Source: Eutreptiella sp. 'Long Island Sound 2002'
Taxonomy: Eukaryota; Euglenozoa; Euglenophyceae; Eutreptiales; Eutreptiaceae
Direction of reading: 5' to 3'
NCBI GenBank assembly: GCA_964036045.1
Contig: OZ038383.1
Span: 108,783,188 to 108,847,187, forward strand
DNA length: 64,000 bases
Position numbers and translations under genes: made by a program. The notes below the pieces were generated by a model, which saw nothing but the letters and a program-made list of their open reading frames with translations, did no database searches and was not told the origin of the DNA. Positions 55,000 to 64,000 of the stretch are shown here, one piece after another. Numbering within the stretch: position 1 is the stretch's first letter; every line of letters starts with the position of its first letter.

Positions 55000-55230
55000 C
55001 AGGTGCCGCGAGGGCAAAGTTCAGCAATTAAGTACACCTTTTGGCAGTACCAGGGTGAACATACGGGCTTCAGCTCGTGACTAGGCCCCCATGATTTCCC
55101 ATTGGTGTTGGTGTCGTCATGTTAGGGGGATTTCCCACTTGTTTGGATCCCAGTGCGCTTTTTGTCGTTTTGGTAGTGGCTGCAGCGGAACTTCCCACAA
55201 GGTGGGGTCCCACTGCTCCCGTGACCGTTT
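55000..55230. repeat. Dispersed repeat, copy 2
   Basis: Same orientation and block order as 37118-37430; shares 'TTTTGGCAG', 'TTCAGCTCGTGA', 'TCCCAGTGCG' and 'TTTTGGTAGTGGC'. It contains its own internal near-duplication of 'TTCCCACTTG...GGATCCCA' and 'TTCCCACAAG...GGTCCCA'. Confidence 0.55.
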
Positions 55231-55989
55231 CTGTGTGTCCCCACCTTGTCTTGCCTATGCTGTGCAAGTGCTTGGACGAGCGCCAACCAGAAATCGTACC
55301 ACGGGGCAAAGCGCAGTTTGGTGCGCTTGTGCGTGCGGAGAGACCTGTCACTGACATTAATGCTATATTCCTCCCTGTCACTGGAAAGAATGTGTTCAAC
55401 CGGTTCTAGGGGTTCAGGGTCCGTGACAAATTGTAAGCGTAAGTAGAGGGGTTGGGAAGCCGGCGAAAGGGATTCCTTGTCCCCCAACCCTTGATAGTCT
55501 TCAGTCATGGGCGCCAAGCCTAGTTTCGGCTCTGTATCCCTCTTTTCCCAAACACATGCAACACAAGACGAAAGCAATCCATCCACAATGCCTCTCCTGC
55601 CCACCATGGCAAAAATTCAAAAACCAGTGGTTAAAAGAGACAGACAAAACAGATTTAGACTACAAATATAGTGTCGCTTTGGAAAGAGGGATTAAGCTCT
55701 CCGAACTACAGTTCTCCTACCAAACTATAAGCATCCCAAACTGCCATAGACGACGGTGTGGCCCGGGGCCGTGGGGTGCCAAGCCCAACACAAAGTGTTG
55801 GCAAGGATGGGGTTGGGGACACTGTTGCATCATCTGATGAGCTGTTTGAACTTTCTTGGTCTGGGGTATTGAACAACGCCACTACCATGGGGCAGTGTTC
55901 CTCTTTATGGTAGGTGTACAACCAGGGCCCGCAATGTTTATTTGGCGCCGGCGGGCCTGGCTCGCTGAGGGGTTCAGCTTTTTCTGGTG
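55231..55989. other. No supported gene
   Basis: A 161-codon minus frame (55607-55122) and a 115-codon minus frame (56053-55706, Ser/Pro-rich) have no recognisable domain. I make no call. Confidence 0.4.
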
Positions 55990-57110
55990 TTTTTAGTGTT
56001 TTTACCCTGTTTTGAGCCCGTTGTGACGCGTTTTGGCCCATGGAAAATCCCAAAATGCCTTGAAAATGGGGACGCTAAATCGGGAGGTGCCCTCCCAAAA
56101 CTGCACAGTTCGTGCCCTACAAGAGCCTTTTTTGGCCCAAAACGGCCCCGAAACCCATTCAGAACGGACCATCGAAGGTGAACGATGCATACACTTCACG
56201 TGCACCTTGAATTCCTCGTGACAAAGAGCCTTTTGATGCCCTCCAACACCACGATATGTCCGAGAAACGGCCAAAAAATGGCCAAAAGTAGCCCACAATG
56301 TCCCCAGTTTGTGTCAAACAACCCCAAAACCAAGAGCGGGCCGTATCTTGGGCTACGTGGCTCCAACCCGAATTCAGAGAGCACCTAGTCCACCCGCGGC
56401 CCCCCACTTTTTGTGGTTTCCAAGCCTCAAAATCGCCAAAGAGACACCTAAACCCCTTTACCAGGGTCACTTGGTGGAGACGCAGGACAGCCCGGGCCGT
56501 GCGCGGCGGGGGCCAACAGCGGGTCCACCAGGGTCACCGGGGCGAAAAACATGTTTTTTTCCAACATTGTTCCTAGACCACTTGGGATGCTCAAACAAGT
56601 GTTGTTACCCCGTGGTGATGTGTTTTGGGCCATGAAAAATCCCAAATTGCCTTGAAAATGGGCCGTTTTGTGACCAAAAATGGGTCAAAAACGCGCTTTT
56701 GCAAAAGTAATCCCAGGCCATTTGGGATGCTCAAAGAAATGTTTTAGCCGATTTTGACCCCGTGGTGACGTGGTTTGGCCCTCCGAATATCCCAAAATGC
56801 CTTGAAAATGGGCCATTTTGGGACTGAAAGTGGGTCCAAAAAGGGTCAAAAACACGTTTTCCCAAAAGTGATCCTAGCCCATTTCGGGTGGACTAGGTGC
56901 CCTTGGAAGTCGGATTTGAGCCACGTAGCCCAAGATACGGTTCTTAATCGGTTTTGGGGCTTGTTGACACCAACTGTGCACAATTTGGGCCATTTTTGGC
57001 CGTTTTTGGGCCACTTCTCGAACATCGTGGAGGTTGAGGGCAATAAAGGGCTGCTTGCCACGGGGAGATCAAGGCGCACGTGAAGTGTACCAACCGTTCC
57101 CCTTAGTTTC
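55990..57110. repeat. Diverged tandem relatives of the inner-unit repeat
   Basis: Blocks such as 'CCCAAAATGCCTTGAAAATG' recur near 56049, 56639 (one change) and 56789, with 'AAAACGC(A/G)' and 'CATTTGGGATGCTCAAA' between them, and the flanks ('ACTTCACGTGCACCTTGA', 'GCCACGTAGCCCAAGATACGG') match copies A-D of the inner unit. Here the segments are rearranged and partly inverted, and no 13-bp end repeats are visible, so this is an older or different family member. Confidence 0.6.
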
Positions 57111-57364
57111 GCTGTTTTGAATGGGTTTCAGGGCCGTTTTGGGCAAAAGGGGGAGGCTGTTTTGGCGCACAAAATGCGCCGTTTTGGGAGGGCACCTCCC
57201 AACTTGGCACCACCACCCCTGGGCACCAGCGGTGAGTTGTTGGCTTAAAACTTGGATTTGGCAAGCCCACCACCTAGGCTCTAGGATGGCTACATTAGGC
57301 AAGAATCCGAGGCGTTTGGACGGAGCAATGGCCAAAACTGAAACGTGAAGTGTTTGTTGCTTGT

Positions 57365-57411
57365 TGCTTGTTGTTGTTGTTGTTGCTGTTGTTGTTGTTG
57401 TTGTTGTTGTC
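57365..57411. repeat. (TTG)n microsatellite
   Basis: About 14 TTG units with one CTG interruption, at the edge of the diverged repeat block. Confidence 0.9.
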
Positions 57412-58877
57412 AGCTAAACTTAACCCGTGAACAAAACTGTGATGGCATATGTTGTCTAGTCCTCTGTGGTAATACACAACTTGGTGTAAAGGGCGAGGTC
57501 TTCAAGTGATCCTTAGGTCTGTAGGTACCTTTGCTACTAGCAAATGCTACTTGAGCCTTGCATGTACGGTGTTGCTGTGGGGAGATGATCACTACCACCC
57601 TTTTGAGGGGGGGCACTTGGTGCAGCGCAAAGACCATTTGGCCAGACCAAGCACCCATTGTCTGGCGGGTAGCCTAGATGGACAACAAGTGAACACAAAA
57701 GAAGGAGTTGCGGGTTCCCTCGCAAACCATGCAGTTTGGTGGTTTGGCAGGTGTGGTTGGTTACAAAGCAAACAGAACCCAAAAGAGGGTTAAAAGCTTC
57801 CCTTTCAAGATTCAGCAATCCTCGATGGAGACCAGGGTACCCGGACCCCAAACCAATGTGGTGGTTGCTCCCTAGGAGGCATGTTGGGAAGCATCAGAAA
57901 GGGCAAGACGGCGCTGCCCATCTAAACACAATGTTGCGGCAAATTGTAAATAATGGTCATGCCAATCAGCACAGACATCATGTTGATCGGCCCACTTCGC
58001 ATCGTGCACAAGCAGCAGAGTAGTTGATTATATATAATACCACACCCCTCTCCCCTGGGGCTGCAATGATCAGCTGAACCCTTCTTCTATTTCCGAAGGT
58101 CCAAAAGAGACAGACATGAGATTATAATGGGACGGCATACAGCTAATTGGGCCAGTCGGCTCTCGAACCAAGAATTAGGAATCAGCAGCACAGCCCAGGG
58201 TGTATCTCATGCTGTCCATTCACAAAGCACACCATGGTCCATTGAGACAGTGCTCTGCCAAAGGCTTCGGCGACCTCTACACCAATAGTCCTCGGGGCCA
58301 TGTTCATGTGGTACAGCAGCTTGCAAAAACGCAATGCAGTGTTAAACAATTGCCACACCAATATGACTAAACTGAAACAATAGTGCAAGCCCTGACCACT
58401 AGTGTGCAGCAACTCCTGTTGGTTGCCACTGCCTGGCATCAACCACAGTTCTGGTGCTGATGACGGCGCAATTACTACGATGTTTTGGTTCATCTCCCAA
58501 ATTTCGGACTTTTGGGCGATCACAAATGCCCCAGATGTTCCCAACATCTAGCGGCTGGTCACCGTTGTCAGGTACCAATCGTACGCAATGCACGACCAAC
58601 ACTATGCACTGAACAGCACAAAATGCATGGGGTCACACTCTATTGAAAGAACGCCGTTGGCCTTACGGGCAAAGTACAGCAACGGACCACAACTGAGCAC
58701 TGTTGCGTTGCTATACCACGAAACACCATTCTCACCATCACATTGGCCCATGGCCGGTTTGATCCAAACCGGCCATGGTTTGATCCAAAATTTTGAAGGG
58801 CGGGATTCGGCTTAGGATTGCAATTCGGTGAAGAGATTACGGATGTGCCACCAGACATGCCCCTCTCCCAGCCCAAC
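57412..58877. other. No supported gene
   Basis: Short frames only. A local direct repeat 'GGTTTGATCCAAA' occurs at about 58757 and 58779. Nothing else is recognisable. Confidence 0.4.
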
Positions 58878-59603
58878 CCCCCCCCCCCCCCGTTTCGGGG
58901 GGGGGGGGAATCCACTGACTCGGGCTCAACGTTTCGGGCTGAAGTAAGTTGGCACAAATCAGGATAAACACACATTCCTTTGGTTGCTGTGTTGTTAGAG
59001 TCATGTGCAATCACAATATTTCCGTCCACTTCCAAAAAATTTTCTGTCATTTGGTCATTTGGGAGGTCCCAGGTTCAATCCCAGCTTCCCGTGGCTCGGA
59101 AAATTTTTCACTTTTGCTGCAGTTTTCAACCTGATGCAACTGTCAAATGCACACACAAAATGCATGGAAACATTGACTCTCAACACTCTCAACACTCGAC
59201 ACACTGCCTTCGTTGGTGCCTTCGTTGGTACCTGGTACTGATGGGGTCGCTGTCTTCTTTGCAAAGAACGGTGCTGGTTGAAGGTACCGCACACACAATG
59301 CACACAACAGAGACCCTGTTGGCTTTTCCGCATGTTGTTCCTGAAACCGGGCCTGTTAAGTTGCGTCAAGGTCATCCGTTGAAGGCAACGTTGATCCCTT
59401 GCTGCCACAAACAGAGCACTGTGTCATGAGATCTGTCTGTTAACGGAAATGGAACACAGTTGCACAGAGGTATTCATCACCACAACACAAACACCTTCAG
59501 CAAATGGTCTTTTTTACCACCACTATCAGAAATCCACTGATTCGGGCTAACGTTTCGGGCTGATTCGGGGAAACCGGGTCCCCGAAACGGGGGGGGGGGG
59601 GGG
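58878..59603. repeat. Pair of 35-bp direct repeats bounded by poly-C/poly-G hairpins
   Basis: 'AATCCACTGA(C/T)TCGGGCT', 'AACGTTTCGGGCTGA' occurs at 58909-58945 and 59531-59565. The first is preceded by 14 C, GTTTC and 12 G (58878-58908), a hairpin; the second is followed by 'TTCGGGGAAACC', 'GGTCCCCGAAAC' and 15 G (59589-59603), another hairpin. The layout resembles a small element of about 720 bp, of unknown class. Confidence 0.5.
59046..59125 (+). repeat. tRNA-like 3' half (SINE remnant)
   Basis: 'GGTCCCAGGTTCAATCCCAGC' contains a B-box-like GGTTCAATCCC, followed by 'CACTTTTGCTGCAG', comparable to the 'GACTTTTGCAGCGG' end of the 53.7-kb monomers. No A box is visible upstream, so only the 3' half is present, if it is one. 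Confidence 0.35.
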
Positions 59604-60968
59604 TTGCCAGCCCTTGGAAATGTAGGCACAGGTACACCAGAGAAATGCCATGCAGCAGATCAAACTTAGAAAGCCACTCCGTGTCCCCTGCGGTGTAGCA
59701 TCACCATGTACCAGGTGCACAGTCTGTATGATGTGCCATGGGAACACTAATTTCGCACCACACTGCAGGCACTGCAGGCTGTGGCTTCCTGTGCTTCCTC
59801 CACGTGATTAGCAGAATGCCTCTAGAGAATAAATTGGAGGAACTAGATCGGTGATCCTTCCAGCACCTGAAAGGCCCCGCTGTGACATTGGGACTTTTGC
59901 CTCAAAACATTCAGGCCATGCAGGGGAAATATTTGCAAAGTGTACTGTGTGCGCATACACTGCCATATATGCAGCCCATACCATGCCCTGTCTTCTCAAA
60001 ATGAGTCGTGCAAATCATGGTTTAGTGCCTTCACAAGGGCGGAGCCAGAGGGTGCAAACTATGACCTGTTGCATCCCACCAGAAGTGCAGCCCCTGGTCA
60101 TGCACAGCCGTTTTCGGCGCTAGACTGGAGAACGGGGAATGTGCCCCCCCCCCCCCCCCCCCAACTCCCACCCCGTCTGCACACTCTGGCGCAGGCACAA
60201 GAAAGAGGTCATGGAGAAAAGCGCAGCAGAGCTGAAAAAGGAGGCAAAGATTTGCCTGGCCCGACCCATGGTAACACGCAAGGAGGGCAGCCTGTTCAAA
60301 TTCTAGACCCCAACCGGTTGCAAAAACTTTTGGGGGTCTGGAAAGGGGGGGGGGTCAGCCGGTCAGCCGCCGGGATCCCCAAGGGGGGGGGGGGGTCGGT
60401 GGGTACCTAAAAATGATCCCCATGACATGCTAATCATTTTGAACATTCACAACTGGGGTGAAAAAAAATTCAGAAAAAAATTGCCCATTAGCCCAGGCTC
60501 CCATCAGCCATGTGTACTGACGTGTGAGTGTTCTAGCTCGTCGCAGGTACCACCAACAGCCATGCCCGGGGGGCAGGATGGGGGGGGCGGATGGAGCAGC
60601 CGGTGTCGAGTGCGGGCTGTTGGCACAGAGGCATAGAGACATCCATCGAGCCGCCGGAGTCCATCAAAACCCTGCGCTAGACAGCCGTCGTCTCTGCCAA
60701 AGCCACGGGCCACCACACAATTCGATCGTTCGAGTAAAGAAACGCGTCAGCAAAGCACAACGTTGAGGGGGTTGTGTGGGAAAGCCGCCAGGGCCAACAC
60801 TCATCGGGACAATCACATTGTTCTTGACAACAGTTGTGCAACGCACTGCAAAGCGCTCGGCAATGAAATCAGCCTCTCCGCACACTCCTGCAGCACACGC
60901 CTCATCCCGCCGATTGGCGTGACGGGGGATTGCAGCAGACCTCCTGCGTCAAGCCCCAGGCCTGACCC
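59604..60968. other. No supported gene; poly-C and poly-G runs
   Basis: A 19-base C run at 60144-60162 and a 13-base G run at 60383-60395. On the minus strand 60885-60664 reads 'EADFIAERFAVRCTTVVKNN' after an acceptor-like CTGCTGCAG-type sequence and could be a further exon of the gene at 60969-61982, but no phase-consistent join was found. Confidence 0.35.
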
Positions 60969-61982
60969 CTACGTCTCCACCACAAATCCGGCGGAGCCCC
61001 GACGGCGTCTGCCCCCCAGTGGCGAGGCAATGAGGGTGCAGATTTCAGTGCCAGTGAGCGTGTCCGTGAAGTGCAGCATCCGCGGCGAGCCTTCGGACGG
61101 CGGTAGGATGGCCCCATCCTGAGCGCTGCGGGACTGCGGTGTCATGGGCACGGACGTGCGGCGCACCGGCCCCCCGCCGCTCTGCACGCGTGGCTGCGCC
61201 GGCGGTGCAGCAGCCACGCCCGACGCACGATGGTGGGTGTCGCCCCTCGCGCAATGGCCCCGCGTCGCACGCGCCGCGGCGGTTGTGGACGGGGTCACGG
61301 GCACCGCCTCCGCCTGCCCCTCCGTCCGGGCACTGCGGGCTGAGTGGAAACTCCGGGGGGACCGGGGGCTGCGGGGGGGCGACCTGCAACTCCGGAGGGC
61401 CGACCCAGGGGAGTCCGACCTCCGAGGGCTGAGCCCCCGTGGCTGCAGCCCCTCTCTGCCCGCGTCCCGCCCCCGGACCAGCGCCGGTGTCGGGGGTGAG
61501 GAGGGGCCTGGCTCCGGCCCCATCCGCGGCGTCCACCCCCCGGCCTCCGCAGGGGTGGGCCGCCCCCGCAGGGGCTCGGGGGTGAGGGCGGGCCGCAGGG
61601 CCGGCATGGGGGTCACAGGCCCCTCCACGTGGGGCGAGGGCCCCTTCCGTGACCGCTGCTGGTGCTCCAGACGGACCCTCAGGCGGCAGAGCTCGTCCTC
61701 GAGGCTCTGCTGCCGGGCGGCGAGCTGCTGCTGCTGCTGCTGGAGGGTCGCCGCCCGCGGTGGGGGGGGGTCGTGGGGGCCAGGGGCAATGGGCCCGCCC
61801 AACCCCGTGTCGGAGCTGGGGGGCGTCACGCGTCCGATCTGAGCGGCCAGGGCCCGGGCAGGCTCGCTGGTGCTGCCACAGAGGGCACAGACCAGCCCCA
61901 GGAGCTGGTGCAGGACGGGCACTGTGCGTTGGTGCTGCTGGTGGCACAGCTCCGCAGCCCGTTCACAGTGGCGGGCTGCCGC
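60969..61982 (-). CDS. Coiled-coil, Ser/Pro/Arg-rich protein, last or large exon
   Basis: Exon starts at 61982 after a good acceptor (CTCTTTACAG) and runs in phase 0 to TAG at 60969, about 337 residues. N-terminal part: 'AARHCERAAELCHQQHQRTV' and 'LHQLLGLVCALC', helical; then a Gln-rich coiled coil ('LQQQQQQLAARQQSLEDEL', 'LRVRLEHQQRS'); then about 180 residues of Pro/Ser/Arg low complexity with 'SPPRSPRSPRSFHSARSAR', and three 'V(T)PMTP/VTPMP'-like Thr-Pro sites that could be phosphorylated (inference). The C-terminus 'HFTDTLTGTEICTLIASP' is the only globular-looking part. I do not recognise a family. The frame stays open upstream to 62291 and includes 'RFEAILSTCVCGRW', so the intron call could be wrong. 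GC content and the absence of stops in several frames mean the frame itself is less certain than its length suggests. Confidence 0.45.
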   Translation of the reverse strand, partial: AAARHCERAAELCHQQHQRTVPVLHQLLGLVCALCGSTSEPARALAAQIGRVTPPSSDTGLGGPIAPGPHDPPPPRAATLQQQQQQLAARQQSLEDELCRLRVRLEHQQRSRKGPSPHVEGPVTPMPALRPALTPEPLRGRPTPAEAGGWTPRMGPEPGPSSPPTPALVRGRDAGREGLQPRGLSPRRSDSPGSALRSCRSPPRSPRSPRSFHSARSARTEGQAEAVPVTPSTTAAARATRGHCARGDTHHRASGVAAAPPAQPRVQSGGGPVRRTSVPMTPQSRSAQDGAILPPSEGSPRMLHFTDTLTGTEICTLIASPLGGRRRRGSAGFVVET

Positions 61983-62715
61983 CTGTAAAGAGGCAAAGAG
62001 CGGGAAGGACAACCCCCCCCCCCGGCCCCACTTTATGACAAAACCCTCGCCCCTGGCAGACTCCTGCAGAATGGGCTTTGGGAGCCGCAACACATGTGAC
62101 ATTTGGATGGGTTGCGGGGTGGCACAGGAATGCGCACATGCTTCCAGTCCAGGAACGTACACTGGGATGCCACTGTCAGGGAGCCACACAAAACGCTCAG
62201 GAGTGCACGTGGGAGACCACCTCCCACAGACACAAGTACTGAGGATGGCCTCAAAACGGGGCGGGTATGGGCTCGGCAATTGCAAGGCCAACTGTCATGG
62301 CTTGGCTTCGCGTGCCTGAACGCAGGGCCCAAATGGAGGAGGGGTAGCGCTCTGACAGAGGGGGGGTTGTACCCTGCGGCTGAGGGGCAGACTGCATCCG
62401 GGGAAACCTGACAGGGGGGTGGTCCCCACATCTGGTGCCCATCTGCATCCCCCAAGGGCCTGCTCTACTTCTTCTGAGACGACTGTTGCACTGCACCACA
62501 AAGGATGCAGACGCGAGAAGAGAGAGAACGAGATCTGACGCGCTTGCAGACACGAAAAAGTAGAGAGCCGAAGGGCGAGTCCATGAGAGAATAAAGATGG
62601 AAGTTGGCAGGCAGAGTGAAGGCAAGCGCAAGATCCCTAAGGAGAATGTAGTGGGGTGAAGGGGGCGAGAGCAAAAGACGGCAAGGGACGTGCACAAGGC
62701 AGGCAGGTAGGCAGG
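61983..62715. other. Presumed intron and unresolved 5' part of the coiled-coil gene
   Basis: Holds a C/G run at about 62016-62026 and overlapping open frames on the minus strand (62291-61983; 62455-62033). No splice pair could be fixed. Confidence 0.3.
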
Positions 62716-62845
62716 GGGGGAGGGAGGGAGGGAGGGAGACAGGAAGGGAGGGATGGATGCAGGGAGGCAGGGAGGGAGGGGGGCAGGGAGGGAGGGAGGG
62801 AGGGAGGAGGAGGAGGAGGAGGAGGAGGAGGAGGAGGAGGAGGAG
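62716..62845. repeat. (GGGA)n and (GGA)n purine microsatellites
   Basis: 62716-62805 is GGGA/GGCA-type; 62806-62843 is a pure (GGA) run of about 12 units. The Glu, Arg, Gly and Ser/Leu frames are artefacts. Confidence 0.9.
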
Positions 62846-62932
62846 CTCCAGCGTTGGTCCCACGTATGGTGGGCCTCTACTTCGTCCCTCCCGGGTCCCA
62901 CGGAGACCAGGGGAGGGAGTCCTCCGTCTTAC

Positions 62933-63065
62933 CTCCGCCGGAGCAAGACAAATCCGGCTGCACACCTAAGGGCGCTCCTCCTGGCAGGCTGTCCAGGTCA
63001 CAGTGGCGTGCGGCAACCAGGGGGGCGCCCAAGTGCAGTCCTTGACCACGACATCCCTTACACAT
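62933..63065 (-). CDS. Candidate 5' exon of the coiled-coil gene
   Basis: From Met63065 ('MCKGCRGQGLHLGAPLVAAR') to a strong donor GGAG|GTAAGA at 62932. Position and strand would suit a first exon of the gene at 60969-61982, with the purine microsatellite in the intron, but no intervening exon links the two. It rests on the donor and an open frame only. Confidence 0.2.
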
Positions 63066-63584
63066 TTTGGCCCCTTGAAGGGGGGGGGGGGGGGCACTGG
63101 TTACTTGGGTTGTAGAGTGTTGTGCACCTGCCTGTGTGAAACTTCAAGCGTAACCATAGTCCTATGTTGCCACTGTGTACCTCACATGGTGCACATCGGC
63201 ATGCGTGCAATGGCCCACTATGTGTACAACACTACGGCCATGGTCCTATGTCCTAACAGGTGGGGGGTGGGGGCACTGAGACCAAAAATCACCCCTTTCT
63301 TTGAACCACTGTGGTGTCCAGGCAATATTCACACCGACGCACCCCGTGCAGCCAATCCCCAACCAGAAAAGGGCCAGTCCATATCCCCAACCGGAAAGGG
63401 GCCAGTCCATATCGCCAACCGGAAAGGGGCCACACCGAAGTGTGGGTGTGCATGTGGATGTCCTTAGCCCCAAAAATTGAGGAGCGCCAAGACAGTGTGA
63501 ACGCACTATGTAACCACCGGCATTCGCCCCTAGAGCACCGCCACATTGAGCTGGGGATGAGCTCGAGGGGCGGGATCTTCAATG
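63066..63584. other. No supported gene; short tandem repeat
   Basis: A 15-base G run at 63080-63094. At 63358-63432 three tandem copies of a 24-bp unit 'AACCGGAAAGGGGCCA' plus 'GTCCATATCC' are present. Nothing else. Confidence 0.5.
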
Positions 63585-63655
63585 AGCAACAAACAACATT
63601 TATATAGCGCCTCGTCTTGCCCGATCCGGCCCTCAAAGCACTGTTACACGCCGCC
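63585..63655 (+). repeat. SINE/LINE-tail-like sequence (TTTATATAGCGCC)
   Basis: 'AACATTTATATAGCGCCTCG' followed by 'CCTCAAAGCACTGTTACA' resembles a tail shared by several repeat families in diverse eukaryotes, in which TATATAGCGC and CAAAGCGCTTTACA lie a few tens of bases apart. The assignment is from memory of that pattern. Confidence 0.35.
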
Positions 63656-64000
63656 ATAGGTTTCGTTTAGCTGAGTTCAGAAGATTCTTCGGGGCCTGAA
63701 GCGGCAACGAATGTTGAATATCTTTGACATAGCCAATAGAAGGCTGGTGAGCATGGCTGGATAGCGGCGATTTGGCAGGGGCAAGGGAGGCCGAAACATC
63801 TAGGGATAGCGATGGTTCTTCGAAAGCCGCGTCTTGTGGCAACCGTGGGAAAATAAGAGTAAATGAAGTAAAGTGAAATATATGTATGACGCCACAAGCG
63901 CCGGAAAATTTTGTTGCCCCATCTGAAGTGGCTGGTAAAACAGGTCACCCCATGTGTTTATACTCAACATGCTCTCTTTTTTTTTTGGCATTTTCTCTAG
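63656..64000. other. No supported gene
   Basis: Overlapping short minus-strand frames reach the window edge (63991-63633); a T run at about 63976-63984. I see nothing I can name. Confidence 0.4.

Noticed and set aside
61144-61842. 232-codon plus-strand frame
   Set aside because: Shadow of the GC-rich coiled-coil exon; no domain and no splice support.
62465-62965. Minus-strand frames with poly-Leu, poly-Ser or Pro-rich runs
   Set aside because: Products of the GGA/GGGA microsatellite read in three frames.

Overview
This window is nuclear DNA from a eukaryote, most likely a unicellular flagellated alga or protist with a large, repeat-rich, intron-containing genome. The grounds are GT-AG introns whose phases agree across exons, a WW domain, a protein with the CTFMP and RLY repeats found in flagellum-associated proteins of protists, and eukaryotic transposon classes: a LINE, a pogo/CENP-B-like DNA transposon, hAT remnants and an LTR-retrotransposon integrase remnant. 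I cannot name the species. No bacterial operons, rRNA genes or CRISPR arrays are visible. All five host genes I can support lie on the minus strand.

Host genes: (1) a split sialate O-acetylesterase gene (8.7-19.4 kb) with seven phase-checked or probable exons, and introns up to 3.2 kb filled with minisatellites and a hAT relic; (2) a two-exon gene at 33.7-35.6 kb for a charged protein with four RLY repeats and two CTFMP motifs, probably axonemal; (3) exons of a WW-domain protein at 38.2-39.1 kb; (4) a single-exon kynurenine/glutamine-type aminotransferase at 39.5-40.8 kb; (5) the large last exon of a coiled-coil, Ser/Pro/Arg-rich protein at 61.0-62.0 kb. They do not form a pathway; apparently unrelated genes are spaced through repeats.

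Repeat landscape: 0-1.4 kb is a decayed LINE end, followed by a 1-kb degenerate minisatellite and about 6 kb without a recognisable gene. The 20.4-28.8 kb stretch is a nest of repeats, including a previously unnamed (to me) terminal-inverted-repeat element of about 1.8 kb with a second full copy at 41.3-43.2 kb. Inside it is a unit of about 1.1 kb bounded by 13-bp inverted repeats next to telomere-like TTAGGG runs. The 44.3-51.5 kb stretch is a clean nested-insertion record: a TTACCACTC minisatellite was interrupted by a pogo-like transposon with perfect 19-bp inverted repeats and then by a 4.65-kb LINE with a perfect 19-bp target-site duplication and poly(A) tail. At 53.7 kb two tRNA-derived monomers lie head to head around a GC-rich palindrome. 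About two dozen runs of 12 or more G or C are scattered over the window, several at the borders of these elements.

Most of the 64 kb is non-coding. Exon boundaries were assigned by eye from homology, splice consensus and phase.
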